From: Trinickia soli
Lineage (GTDB): Bacteria > Pseudomonadota > Gammaproteobacteria > Burkholderiales > Burkholderiaceae
Assembly: GCF_002879855.1 (NCBI RefSeq)
Contig: NZ_PNYB01000011.1
Coordinates: 148,988 to 212,987 of the forward strand
Direction of reading: 5' to 3'
Length of the DNA: 64,000 nucleotides
The notes under the pieces: model-generated
What the model saw: the letters and a program-made list of their open reading frames with translations, nothing else
What the model was told of the DNA's origin: nothing
Database searches by the model: none
Program-made: the position numbers and the translations under genes
Shown: one piece after another, positions 52,275-61,400 of the stretch
Layout: the number at the start of each line of letters is the position of its first letter
How positions within the stretch are numbered: the stretch's first letter is position 1

Positions 52275-53177
52275 ATGGAAAGCTCTCTCGACCTGAAAAT
52301 CAAGAAGGGCGCATCGCCGTTGCCCGAGCACCCGCAACAAGCAGGTGTGCCACGCAAGAGCGCCCGCATGAAGGCGTCTGCGCTAAGCCGCCTGCAAACG
52401 GCCGCGGTGAGGCTTGCATTTGCGGCTGTGTCGATCGGCGTGCCGTTCGCGCTCTGGTATCTCGGCACGCGCTACCGGGTACGGTTCTATATCCGCTTTC
52501 AGGACGTGCCGACTCCGCTCGATGTGTTTCATACCGCATTGCATGTCGCCGGGTCGAACACGTTTTCGACGAACATCGTCCACAGCTTGCGGCGCATCTT
52601 CCTGGGCTTTTTCATCGCACTCGGTTCAGGCGTCGGATTGGGCCTGCTGATCGGTCGTTATCGCGTCGTGAAGCAACTCCTCATGCCGGCGATCGAAGTG
52701 CTGCGGCCCATCCCGGCGATCGCCTGGGTGCCGTTGTCGATCATGCTGTGGCCGACAACGGAATCGTCCATCGTGTTCATCACCTTCATCGGCGCGTTCT
52801 ACCCGATTCTGCTCAATACGGTGGACGGCGTTGAATCGCTCGACGGCGTGCTGCTGCGCGCGGGCCGCTGTCTCGGCGCGAGCGAAGCGCAACTGTTCTG
52901 GCACGTGATCTTGCCGGGCGTCCTGCCCAACATCTTCACGGGGCTCGCGGTAGGCATGGGGGTGGCGTGGGTCTCGCTCATCGCGGCCGAAATGATCGCG
53001 GGGCAGTACGGCGTCGGCTACTACACGTGGGAAGCCTATTCGCTCGTCAACTATCCCGCGATCGTTCTCGGCATGATCACGATCGGCGCGCTTGGGCTCC
53101 TATCCAGCGGTGCGATTCGAATGGTCGGGCAGTTGTCGATGCCATGGCTCGCGTACGTCAAGGGAGCGCGCAAATGA
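52275..53177 (+). CDS. ABC permease, SsuC/AtsB-like
   Basis: 300 aa. An N-terminal cytoplasmic stretch of about 45 residues precedes 6 membrane segments. The EAA-type loop is GRCLGASEAQLFWHVILPGVLPN near residue 200 (in parts). It starts 2 nt after the binding-protein stop and overlaps the ATPase gene by 4 nt. It forms the membrane pore of the importer. Confidence 0.83.
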   Translation: MESSLDLKIKKGASPLPEHPQQAGVPRKSARMKASALSRLQTAAVRLAFAAVSIGVPFALWYLGTRYRVRFYIRFQDVPTPLDVFHTALHVAGSNTFSTNIVHSLRRIFLGFFIALGSGVGLGLLIGRYRVVKQLLMPAIEVLRPIPAIAWVPLSIMLWPTTESSIVFITFIGAFYPILLNTVDGVESLDGVLLRAGRCLGASEAQLFWHVILPGVLPNIFTGLAVGMGVAWVSLIAAEMIAGQYGVGYYTWEAYSLVNYPAIVLGMITIGALGLLSSGAIRMVGQLSMPWLAYVKGARK

Positions 53178-54034
53178 GCAACGCAAACAGAGGCCGCATC
53201 GAGTGCCGCAACGTTGGCGTCGTGTTCGGCTCGGGGGCCGCGCAGACCGAAGCGGTGAAGGACGTATCGCTCACGGTCGAGCCGCATGAATTCGTTTCGC
53301 TGATCGGTCCGTCGGGCTGCGGCAAGTCCTCTTTACTGAGCATTACGGCGGGCTTTGCGAAACCGACTCGCGGGACGGTCACGCTCGACGGCGTGCTCAT
53401 CAAAAAGCCCGGTGCAGAACGCGGCGTGGTGTTTCAGCAGTATTCGCTGTTCCCCTGGCTGCGCGTGCGCGAGAACGTCGAGTTCGGCCTGAAGATGGCG
53501 GGGGTCTCGCGGGCCAAACGCGAAGGCACCGCGCGCACCCTGCTGGGCCTCGCGGGGCTGCTCGTTTTTGAGAACCACTATCCGGATCAGTTATCGGGCG
53601 GCATGAAGCAGCGCATCGGCATCGTGCGCGCCCTCGCGGCAAACCCACGCGTTTTGCTGATGGATGAGCCCTTCGGCGCGCTCGACACGCAAACGCGCAC
53701 CGTCATGCAGGAGATTCTGACGAACATGTGGCAGCGCTTCAGGTTGTCCGTGCTGTTCATCACGCACGACATCGAGGAAGCCGTGTTCCTGTCGGACCGC
53801 ATCTACGTGATGACGGCGCGGCCCGGGCGCATCAAGGCTGAAATACGCGTGCCGCTGCCGCGTCCGCGTACGGCAGCGATGCTGGATACCCCCGAGTTCG
53901 TCCAACTGGTCCATCAATTGAAAGGCCTGATTCGCGAGGAATCGCTTGCCGCGATGGGATCCGAACTCGAATCGGGCGGCGTCGAGGGTTTCAGTATGGA
54001 GATGGGCCCGAACGGCGTCGAAGAGATGCTCTGA
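53174..54034 (+). CDS. ABC ATPase, SsuB/AtsC-like
   Basis: 286 aa. Walker A is GPSGCGKSS near residue 45, the signature LSGGMKQR near 142 and Walker B VLLMDEPFGALD near 160. A C-terminal extension of about 40 residues is rich in Glu and Gly. It energises the importer. Confidence 0.86.
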   Translation: MSNANRGRIECRNVGVVFGSGAAQTEAVKDVSLTVEPHEFVSLIGPSGCGKSSLLSITAGFAKPTRGTVTLDGVLIKKPGAERGVVFQQYSLFPWLRVRENVEFGLKMAGVSRAKREGTARTLLGLAGLLVFENHYPDQLSGGMKQRIGIVRALAANPRVLLMDEPFGALDTQTRTVMQEILTNMWQRFRLSVLFITHDIEEAVFLSDRIYVMTARPGRIKAEIRVPLPRPRTAAMLDTPEFVQLVHQLKGLIREESLAAMGSELESGGVEGFSMEMGPNGVEEML

Positions 54035-54132
54035 GCCTGTTCAAGCAAGCAGTTCGAGCGACACCACACAACGCCATGTGCGTCCCTAACCGAGGGCGGG
54101 GGATAACGTTCTCGATCCGATGGAGTTTTGCA

Positions 54133-55500
54133 ATGAGCAAGAAACCGAACATCCTGTTCTTCCACGTCGACAATTTGGGCATGGGAGAACTCGGCTGCTA
54201 CGGCGGCGGAAAACTGCGCGGCGCGGATACGAAGCGCATCGATGCGTTCTGCAAGGAGGGCACCAAGCTCACTCACTACGTGGTCGAGCCGCAGTGCACG
54301 CCCACGCGCTCCGCCTTGATGACGGGCCGCTATCCGATCCGTTCGGGCAATCACACGATCGCGCTCGGGGGCAACGGCGGCGGTCTCGTGACATGGGAGG
54401 TCACCATCGCCGAATTGCTGGCGCAGGGCGGCTACAAGTCCTCTTGCCTCGGCAAATGGCACATCGGCGCGGAAGACGGTCGCTTCCCGACCGACCACGG
54501 TTTCGACGAATGGTACGGCCCGCTGCGCACCTATGACGAGTGCATGTGGCTGGAGGATCCTCACTACGTGCCCGCGCGCGATGGCTATTCGCATATGCAC
54601 GAGGGGTTCAAGGGCAAGGGCACCAAGCCGCTGCTCGACGAACAGCTCACGATGGAGACCAAGAAGACCTGCGATCTTGAGTACCAAAAACGCGGGATCG
54701 ACTTCATGCAGCGTTGCGTGAAAAGCGACGAACCGTTCTTCCTCTACTTCAATCACTCGCTGATGCACTTTCCGATGTCGCCGCGCGACGAGTTCGTCGG
54801 CAAGAGCACCAACGGTGAATGGGGCGATTGCCTGCTGATGCTCGATCACGATTTCGGCGTGTTGCTCGACGAACTCGACCGTCTGGGCGTGGCGGACGAC
54901 ACCATCGTCATCCTTTGCGGCGATAACGGGGCGGAAGACCATCTGGCGGGGCGCGGCACGGGCGGCTTCTTCGACGGTTCGTACTTCAGCTCGGCGGAAG
55001 GCGGCATCCGCACGCCGCTGCTCGCGCGCTGGCCGGGCCGCATCCCCGCTGGTATCGAGAGCAACGAGATGGTTCACGTCACCGATCTTTTCACGACGCT
55101 GCTCAAATTTGCGGGAAGCGACACGCCGAAGGATCGGCTCATCGACGGCAAGGATCAGACCGCGTTTTTCCTCGGTGAACAGGCGAACTCGAACCGCGAG
55201 TCGTGCATGGTGTGGCTCAAGGACGAACTGCACGCGGTGAAGTGGAAAGACTTCAAGATCAACTTCAAGCGCCAGCAGCATTTTCACGACCCCGAACTGC
55301 CGCTCGGCTTTGCGCGCATCACGCATCTGCAGGAGGATCCGAAGGAACGTGAGGCGGTCAATCAGCGTTACGTGCGGTGGTGGGTGATGCAGCACGCGCA
55401 TCGCGTCGTGCGGGAGTTCGAGGACAGCGTGAAGCAGGAGGAACTGATCCCGCCGGGCTCCGCGCTGGAGTTCGTGCCGAAGTCGGTCTTCAACGCGTAA
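54133..55500 (+). CDS. Cys-type sulfatase (arylsulfatase)
   Basis: 455 aa. The formylglycine site is Cys55 in CTPTRSALMTGRYP. Metal-binding segments are the N-terminal FFHVDNLGMGE and the later LCGDNGAED near residue 265. There is no signal peptide, so the enzyme is cytoplasmic and acts on imported sulfate esters. TGGAG precedes ATG 54133; the upstream frame has no such site. The downstream gene encodes the maturing enzyme. Aryl specificity is inferred from operon type. Confidence 0.9.
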   Translation: MSKKPNILFFHVDNLGMGELGCYGGGKLRGADTKRIDAFCKEGTKLTHYVVEPQCTPTRSALMTGRYPIRSGNHTIALGGNGGGLVTWEVTIAELLAQGGYKSSCLGKWHIGAEDGRFPTDHGFDEWYGPLRTYDECMWLEDPHYVPARDGYSHMHEGFKGKGTKPLLDEQLTMETKKTCDLEYQKRGIDFMQRCVKSDEPFFLYFNHSLMHFPMSPRDEFVGKSTNGEWGDCLLMLDHDFGVLLDELDRLGVADDTIVILCGDNGAEDHLAGRGTGGFFDGSYFSSAEGGIRTPLLARWPGRIPAGIESNEMVHVTDLFTTLLKFAGSDTPKDRLIDGKDQTAFFLGEQANSNRESCMVWLKDELHAVKWKDFKINFKRQQHFHDPELPLGFARITHLQEDPKEREAVNQRYVRWWVMQHAHRVVREFEDSVKQEELIPPGSALEFVPKSVFNA

Positions 55501-55504
55501 CGAC

Positions 55505-56470
55505 ATGGGCGCGCCGATGATGGACTACCAACCCGAGAAGCCCGCATGCTGCTGCGCAAAAGGGGCGGCTGCCATGAACACCGCCCGCACCGAAGGCATG
55601 GTGCGGATCACAGGCGGCGATTTCACGATGGGCTCCGATGCTTTTTATCGCGAGGAACGTCCGGCGCGGCGCGCCACTGCGCCGGATTTTTGGATCGACC
55701 CGCACCCGGTGACCAACCGGCAATTCGCCGCTTTCGTCGATGCGACCGGCTATATCACTCTCGCGGAGCGGCAACCCGACCCGGCGCTATATCCCGATGC
55801 CGATCCGACGCTCCTGTGCCCCGGCTCGCTCGTGTTCACGCAGCCTCGCTCGCAGGTGGGATTGCGCGATTATCGGCAGTGGTGGGCTTATGTGCCCGGC
55901 GCGAGCTGGCGGCGCCCGCAAGGGCCCGGGAGCGACCTGGCCGGTCTCGCGGATCATCCGGTTGTGCATGTGTCTTTCGAGGATGCGAGCGCCTACGCGG
56001 CATGGGCGGGGAAGTCTTTGCCGAACGAGATCGAATGGGAATACGCGGCCCGCGGCGGTCTCGATGGCGCGGTGTATCCCTGGGGCGATGAATTTGCGCC
56101 CGGCGGCCTGCAGATGGCGAACACGTGGCAGGGTGAATTTCCGTGGCATAACTCGGCGCTCGATGGTTTCGAGCGCACCTCGCCGGTGAAGTCGTTCCCG
56201 CCAAACGGGTACGGACTCTACGACGTCGCGGGCAACGTGTGGGAGTGGACCGGTACCCGGTACGGCCACCCGCCCGGCGTCGCGGATGTGAAGTCGTGCT
56301 GCATTCCGTCGACGGGCTCCGACACGCCGGATGTGCGCAACGTGGTGAAGGGCGGATCGCATCTGTGCGCGCCCGGGTATTGCCTGCGCTATCGGCCCGC
56401 GGCGCGCCAGGGCCAGACGCTCGATACGTCGACCAGCCATATCGGCTTTCGATGCATCGTGCGAACCTGA
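55505..56470 (+). CDS. Formylglycine-generating enzyme (sulfatase-modifying factor)
   Basis: 321 aa, SUMF1/FGE family. The redox pair Cys288 and Cys293 in GGSHLCAPGYCLRYRP marks the copper-dependent aerobic FGE. Other motifs are LPNEIEWEYAARGG and GNVWEWTG. It oxidises the Cys in CTPTR of the neighbouring sulfatase to formylglycine. An N-terminal Cys triplet (ACCCAK, near residue 16) precedes the fold; an alternative ATG at 55574 would exclude it. It starts 4 nt after the sulfatase stop. Confidence 0.9.
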   Translation: MGAPMMDYQPEKPACCCAKGAAAMNTARTEGMVRITGGDFTMGSDAFYREERPARRATAPDFWIDPHPVTNRQFAAFVDATGYITLAERQPDPALYPDADPTLLCPGSLVFTQPRSQVGLRDYRQWWAYVPGASWRRPQGPGSDLAGLADHPVVHVSFEDASAYAAWAGKSLPNEIEWEYAARGGLDGAVYPWGDEFAPGGLQMANTWQGEFPWHNSALDGFERTSPVKSFPPNGYGLYDVAGNVWEWTGTRYGHPPGVADVKSCCIPSTGSDTPDVRNVVKGGSHLCAPGYCLRYRPAARQGQTLDTSTSHIGFRCIVRT

Positions 56471-56540
56471 TCCGCATGCGGGGGCGTCATGCACGATGAC
56501 GCGTGCCGCGTCTTATGTCTCAAACAAACCGAGTACCTTT

Positions 56541-58046
56541 ATGACACATCCTGTGAGCCGGATCGATAGGCCGCGCGTCACCTCGCGCATTGCATTACCC
56601 GCGTCACGCGCCGAACTGCAGCGCGAAATTCTTGCGGGCGTCGTGACGAGCCTCGCGCTGATTCCCGAAGTCATCTCCTTCTCGTTTATTTCGGGGGTCG
56701 AGCCGCATGCGGCGCTATTTGCGTCCGTGGTATTGCTTGTGGTCACATCGCTGTTCGGGGGGCGACCGGCGATGGTCACCGCGGCGGCGGGTTCTGTTGC
56801 GCTCGTCGTCGGGCCGATGGTGCACGCACATGGCGCGGGCTACATTTTTCCCGCGGTGCTGCTTGGCGGGGTGATTCAGGTGGCGTTCGGATTGCTGGGC
56901 TTCTCGCGCCTCGTGCGCTTCATCCCGCGCTCGGTGATGCTCGGCTTCGTCAACGCGCTGGGCATTCTGATCTTTTGCGCGCAACTGCAGCATGTGATCG
57001 ACAAACCGCTCGAGGTGTATGCGCTCTTTGCGCTCGCGCTCGCCATCGTGCTGGCCGGCCCGCGTTTCTTGCGCTCGGTGCCTTCTCCGCTGATCGCTAT
57101 CGTGGTCGCGACCGGCCTTGCCGTCGCGCTGCAATGGAGTGTGCCGACAGTCGGCGGCGCGCATCCCGGCGAAGCGGATTTGCCGGGACTCACGGCATGG
57201 ACCGTGCCGTTCGATTTGAGTACGCTGAAGATCGTATGGCAGACGGCGATCAGCATCGCGTTCGTGGGTTTGCTGGAGACGTTGCTCACGGCCAAGCTCG
57301 TCGATGAAATGACGCAGACGCGCTCCGACAAGGCGCGCGAATCATGGGCGCTCGGGCTCGGAAATCTTTGCGCGGGTGCGTTCGGCGGAATCGGCGGTTG
57401 CGCCATGATCGGCCAGACGGTGGTGAACGTCGGTATCGGCGGGGGGCGCACGCGTGTATCCACGCTCGCCGCTGCAGCGACGCTGCTTCTGCTCATGACG
57501 GGGCTGAGCCCGGTGATGGCGCGCATTCCGACGGCCGCCCTCGCCGCGGTGATGATGGTCGTCGCGGTGAAGACCGTGGATTGGCACAGCTTGCGCCCGG
57601 CTACGTTGAAGCGCATGCCGCTGATGGAAACGTCGGTGATGCTGGTTTCCGTGGCATTGACGGTTTATACCGGCAATCTTGCGCTCGGTGTCGTAGGCGG
57701 TGTGCTGCTGGCGATGGTGTTGTTCGCGCGCCGCGTTGCGCACGTGATCGGCACCACGCGGGACGTGTCCGCCGACGGACAGAGTGTGCGTTACGAGGTG
57801 CATGGGCCGCTATTCTTCGGCAGCAGCAACGACCTGGTGGACCGCTTCGAGTATGCGGCCGATCCGCGCACGGTGGTCATCGATTTCTCGAAGGCGCAGA
57901 TCTGGGATGCATCGACGGTCGCCGCGCTCGATTCCATCGAGATGAAGTATCGACAGCATGACATTGCAGTGGCGTTTACTGGTCTCGATGAGCGAAGTCG
58001 CGCGTTTCATGCGCGACTCAGTGGAAATCTCAATGTGAACCGCTGA
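56541..58046 (+). CDS. SulP-family anion transporter with STAS domain
   Basis: 501 aa. About 10-12 membrane segments span residues 25-385, including SGVEPHAALFASVVLLVVTS (in part) and GGIGGCAMIGQTVVNVGIGG (in part). A C-terminal STAS domain (about 405-490; VVIDFSKAQIWDASTV) follows. It probably moves sulfate, either exporting sulfate released by the sulfatase or importing it. The earlier ATG at 56496 is also possible. It is 70 nt after the FGE gene, likely the same operon. Confidence 0.85.
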   Translation: MTHPVSRIDRPRVTSRIALPASRAELQREILAGVVTSLALIPEVISFSFISGVEPHAALFASVVLLVVTSLFGGRPAMVTAAAGSVALVVGPMVHAHGAGYIFPAVLLGGVIQVAFGLLGFSRLVRFIPRSVMLGFVNALGILIFCAQLQHVIDKPLEVYALFALALAIVLAGPRFLRSVPSPLIAIVVATGLAVALQWSVPTVGGAHPGEADLPGLTAWTVPFDLSTLKIVWQTAISIAFVGLLETLLTAKLVDEMTQTRSDKARESWALGLGNLCAGAFGGIGGCAMIGQTVVNVGIGGGRTRVSTLAAAATLLLLMTGLSPVMARIPTAALAAVMMVVAVKTVDWHSLRPATLKRMPLMETSVMLVSVALTVYTGNLALGVVGGVLLAMVLFARRVAHVIGTTRDVSADGQSVRYEVHGPLFFGSSNDLVDRFEYAADPRTVVIDFSKAQIWDASTVAALDSIEMKYRQHDIAVAFTGLDERSRAFHARLSGNLNVNR

Positions 58047-58141
58047 CCGTCGGTGTCGATGAGCCGATGGCCTTGCGCATCGTGACCGACCGTGACAGGG
58101 TGCTGAATGCTGTCGCGCTCGGGTCGAGAGGGATGTGATAG

Positions 58142-59809
58142 TCAACAGTAGCCGGGAGCGGTGAGCCATCCACAAGAAGCACCGAGGCGTTCGAGCAAAG
58201 GATGCCAAAACGCTCGACGTTCAAAGGAATCGAGGGAGACTTCGGTATCGATCGCGACCGTCAGCGCGGCCTCGGCGCTGGTGAGCGGATCGAGCTCGGC
58301 GAGCTGTCGTCTCAGGACCCTTTCGTCCGCGTCCGACGGCTCCCCGATGTGCATCGCTCGTCTGTTCAAGCGTTCGACGAGCACGGTTACATCGGCGCGA
58401 AAATCTGCGATGAAAACGGCAATAGAGCGGGAAGTGGCAAGCTCGATGAAGGAAGCACGATGCACTCGTTTCAGAAAGCTCGCATCGACGACAACAGGAT
58501 AGCCGGCCGAGAGCAGCGCATCCGAGATCGCGCGGAGTCGAGCGTAGTTCGCATCGATCGCTTCCCGTGTGTATGCGCAAGAACGCGCGGCGTGCGCCTT
58601 CGGGAGCGTGAGCGTCCCCCTGATGCGTTTGCGCTCCACATCGCTGCAGATGCGAATCGCGCCGATGTGCTGAGTCAGCGCTTCGCTCGCCACGGACTTG
58701 CCTGACCCTGAAAACCCATGGCAAAGGATCAGGAACGTCGTCGGTGGCGTGATGAGATGGTCGACAAGGCGCCGATATCGTCCGTAGGCGGACATATCAC
58801 CGATATCGTGTGCTCTGCCCTGCTTCTTCAAGGCTGTCACCAGCATTCGAACCAGAGCCCTGTAGACGACGTATAGCCGCAGCGCCGCCAGCCCCGGGAA
58901 GTCTCCGGTTGATGCCAACCATTTGTTCAGAAAGCGTATCGCCAAATCGCCCCGTTCTCGAGCCAGCAGGTCCATCACGACGAAGGCGATGTCTGCCGTG
59001 ACATCGATCCAGCGCAACGCATCGCTGAACTCGATGCAGTCGTAGATCACGATGTCGCCGTTTCGACTCACCATGTTGTCGAGGTGCAGGTCGCCGTGAC
59101 ATTCGCGCACGAATCCGTCGTCCCTGCGGCTGTCGATATGCTCGCCGAGGCGGGCGATTTCGTTACGGCACCAGTCGGCCGCGCCATGAGGAACGGTGAA
59201 CGGCGTATTCCGCTCGAGCGACGCGAGCACTTCTTCCAATTGCTCGCGAACCAGCTTGGCGGAACCGAGTGAGGCGCTCGGTGCGTGACACGAGGCGGCG
59301 GCGTGAAACAATGCAAGGCGAGCCGCGACACGGTCGACATGGGCAGCTCGCAGCGCGCCACGCGCAACCAGCGCGGATAACGTATCGCGTTCATCGAAGC
59401 GGCGCATCTTGAGCGCGTGGTCGAACGGCGCGCCCACGGCGCCAATCCTGAACGTACGCCCGATGCGGACGATGGGCACGACGCCGAGATAGAGCGAAGC
59501 TGCAAGACGGCGGTTGAGCCGCAGTGCGTCCCGGCAACTGCGGTATCGCGCTTCTCGCGTCGTGAAGTCGACGAAGCTCAGGTTCACGGGCTTGCAGATC
59601 TTGTAGGCGTACCGTCCCACGAGATAAAGGACGGAGATGTGCGTCTCGATGCGAACGACGCGGCCCGCGGGATGGGGATACGTTGAAGCGCGCCGCAATG
59701 CCAGATCCATGCGGCGCCATTCGGTGCGCGTCGCTTTGTCGCCGGGCGCGTTCACGGGACGCCCTCGTGGGCGGCGCCGGGTGACGTTGCGATCAGAACG
59801 AAGCTTCAT
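58142..59809 (-). CDS. Phosphotransferase-like and P-loop kinase fusion protein
   Basis: 555 aa from ATG 59809; starts at 59866 and 59710 are also possible and none has a good ribosome binding site. The N-terminal aminoglycoside-phosphotransferase-like half has HGDLHLDNM near residue 235 and YDCIEFSD near 253. The C-terminal half is an AAA/zeta-toxin-like P-loop kinase, with CHGFSGSGKSVASEAL near 370. Homologous two-domain proteins are common in proteobacteria but lack a known substrate. It is convergent with the SulP gene. Confidence 0.75.
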   Translation of the reverse strand: MKLRSDRNVTRRRPRGRPVNAPGDKATRTEWRRMDLALRRASTYPHPAGRVVRIETHISVLYLVGRYAYKICKPVNLSFVDFTTREARYRSCRDALRLNRRLAASLYLGVVPIVRIGRTFRIGAVGAPFDHALKMRRFDERDTLSALVARGALRAAHVDRVAARLALFHAAASCHAPSASLGSAKLVREQLEEVLASLERNTPFTVPHGAADWCRNEIARLGEHIDSRRDDGFVRECHGDLHLDNMVSRNGDIVIYDCIEFSDALRWIDVTADIAFVVMDLLARERGDLAIRFLNKWLASTGDFPGLAALRLYVVYRALVRMLVTALKKQGRAHDIGDMSAYGRYRRLVDHLITPPTTFLILCHGFSGSGKSVASEALTQHIGAIRICSDVERKRIRGTLTLPKAHAARSCAYTREAIDANYARLRAISDALLSAGYPVVVDASFLKRVHRASFIELATSRSIAVFIADFRADVTVLVERLNRRAMHIGEPSDADERVLRRQLAELDPLTSAEAALTVAIDTEVSLDSFERRAFWHPLLERLGASCGWLTAPGYC

Positions 59810-60025
59810 CGGTGAGCATATTGCTGCGCATTGGTTGTGCGAATCCTTGCCGCCGATCGCGCGCAATCCATCGCTTTGGCAGCTTAGCCGCTGACGCGTC
59901 TAATCCTTTGATCCCCATCAATTACGGTATGGATGATGCTGCCTGCTGCAAAGCCATTCGTTCATGGGCCGGAGCGAGCGGAGAGCTTCGCCATCGGATT
60001 CGCCCTAACCATCTCGATCCGGGCT

Positions 60026-60178
60026 TTAAGCTTGCGCCGCGAGGAACGATCGTGCAGCACTTGCCTGGGCTGACGTGCGCAACGTTTCCAGTGCATGTTG
60101 CTCGATGCGGCGCACGTGTTCGCCCGAGACGCCCGTTTGCCTGGCGATTTCGTCATAGATATGCGCGTTCGCTGGCAC
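60026..60178 (-). pseudogene. Sigma-70 region-4-like helix-turn-helix remnant
   Basis: A minus-strand frame reads IYDEIARQTGVSGEHVRRIE then QHALETLR, which closely resembles sigma factor region 4.2. It ends with a TAA at 60026. A GTG at 60176-60178 is the only plausible start and lacks a ribosome binding site; the frame upstream runs into the toxin-antitoxin promoter. It is probably a truncated relic of a sigma-like gene, although a 50-aa protein is not excluded. Confidence 0.45.
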
Positions 60179-60208
60179 GCGCAAGCAGGTCAGAGGTCTG
60201 GACAAATT

Positions 60209-60235
60209 GCGTAAAATGCGTAAAATACGTATTAT
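60209..60235 (+). promoter_or_regulatory. Toxin-antitoxin promoter/operator
   Basis: The direct repeats GCGTAAAAT (60209-60217, 60218-60226) run into the palindrome AATACGTATT (60224-60233), 20 nt before the antitoxin ATG. This arrangement fits autoregulation by the antitoxin/toxin complex. Confidence 0.55.
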
Positions 60236-60252
60236 TCTGACCGGAGGTCCTC

Positions 60253-60507
60253 GTGACTACTGTAACCGCCACCGATCTCGCCCGCCGCACGAACCAAGTG
60301 CTCGACGCCTTGGCGCGCGGGGAATCGGTCACCATCACCCGCAATAACACCGTGCTTGGCACGATTAGCCCGCCCGAGCGGGCTGTCACACTTCGCGATG
60401 CCTTCGAGCGCATCCCAAAGATGCCGCCCGACGTTGCCGATCGGTACATGGCTGATATCCGAAATGCCGATTTCGACGACGATGTGCGTGATCCATGGCA
60501 GAAGTAA
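60253..60507 (+). CDS. Type II antitoxin, Phd/YefM-like
   Basis: 84 aa. The N-terminal DNA-binding fold TVTATDLARRTNQVLDALAR is typical of Phd/YefM. It has the segment ESVTITRNNTVLGTI, and an acidic C-terminus that would wrap the toxin. CGGAGG is 7 nt before ATG 60253. It overlaps the toxin gene by 13 nt. Confidence 0.85.
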   Translation: MTTVTATDLARRTNQVLDALARGESVTITRNNTVLGTISPPERAVTLRDAFERIPKMPPDVADRYMADIRNADFDDDVRDPWQK

Positions 60508-60917
60508 TCGTCGATACATGTGTCTGGATCGATCTCAGTAAAGGCGCTCTCGACGCTGAAGCAATCTACAACGTCGCTGGGTCCCAATTGGTTCATGTCT
60601 CCGCGATCTCGCTTGGCGAATTGGAATTCGGCGCGCAACTTCCAAGCGACGTTCGCGAGCGAGCACAGCGCACTGCATTTTTGCGCGCTATCGAACGGAT
60701 GTCGGTGCTCGCAGTGACGCGAGAGACCGCTCGTTCATTCGGGCTGCTCGCGACCATGATGAAGGCGGCGGGCCGTAGCCCGCGTCCGCGTTATAACGAT
60801 CTCTGGATCGCCGCTCAGGCTCATGAACATCACCTGCCGCTTCTCACTAGCAACCCAGATGATTTCCGCGCGCTAGAGGTGATCGAAATAATCGAAGCCC
60901 CGAAGAGGGCTCATTGA
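60495..60917 (+). CDS. VapC-type PIN-domain toxin
   Basis: 140 aa, a single PIN ribonuclease domain. Acidic metal-binding residues are Asp7 (VIVDTCVWID), Glu in LGELEFG near residue 43 and Asp in RYNDLWIAAQA near 99. It probably cleaves RNA, often tRNA. It is translationally coupled to the antitoxin. Confidence 0.88.
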   Translation: MAEVIVDTCVWIDLSKGALDAEAIYNVAGSQLVHVSAISLGELEFGAQLPSDVRERAQRTAFLRAIERMSVLAVTRETARSFGLLATMMKAAGRSPRPRYNDLWIAAQAHEHHLPLLTSNPDDFRALEVIEIIEAPKRAH

Positions 60918-61035
60918 ACACAAGTGTCGCTGAATACCGATGTCGCGAGTGCGTTTTAGGTGTCCCAAAGCAAAAAACCGCAAGAGCACGCTTCATCGCA
61001 AACATCATTCGACAAATGATCTGGATTCATTTTTA

Positions 61036-61063
61036 GGGTGCCCAGGAGAGGACTCGAACCTCC
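61036..61063 (-). other. tRNA-Leu 3'-end remnant, candidate attachment site
   Basis: On the minus strand the segment contains GGTTCGAGTCCTCTCCTGGG followed by CACCC. This matches the T-arm and acceptor 3' side of a tRNA-Leu beginning GCCCAGG. The 5' part, anticodon arm and CCA are absent, so it is not a functional tRNA. Such fragments are what integrative elements leave at attachment sites. Confidence 0.7.
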
Positions 61064-61118
61064 GCGGAGTTACCCGTTAGTGACGTAACTAAATGAAATC
61101 AATGAGTCAAGTCGATTT

Positions 61119-61400
61119 TTGCTCCGCAATCCATGCAGGATTGGGGCTCGGAAAGCCTTGTTGGGCCTAAAGCGGTTGAAATTTGCGGAGCAAGAATCCG
61201 AAGCACGTCCAGCAGTGAGAGACACGCTCGCCACGTATGCCTATCCAATTCTCGGCAAGATCGATGTGCGCCACGTCGACACTCGGATGGGACGTAGCGA
61301 TGCGGTTATCGTGCTCCGAGCCAACGCAACTGCGGATCGGCCGCGTGGTCATTATCCGATTGTCAACCCCTGCGATCCTAGCAGTGGTTCTCCGCGATAG
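61119..61400 (+). pseudogene. Tyrosine integrase remnant (P4-type N-terminal fragment)
   Basis: An open frame of 93 codons carries the stretch RDTLATYAYPILGKIDVRHV, similar to the core-binding region of P4-type integrases. The flanking sequence is unrelated and the catalytic domain is missing. It lies 55 bp from the tRNA-Leu remnant, the typical integrase/attachment arrangement. Its end overlaps the 3' end of tssF on the other strand. Confidence 0.5.

Noticed and set aside
53914..55506. 530-codon minus-strand open frame
   Set aside because: Antisense to the sulfatase gene, whose catalytic motif is intact.
61036..61063. Functional tRNA-Leu gene
   Set aside because: Only the T-arm and acceptor 3' side are present; the anticodon arm and 5' half are missing.
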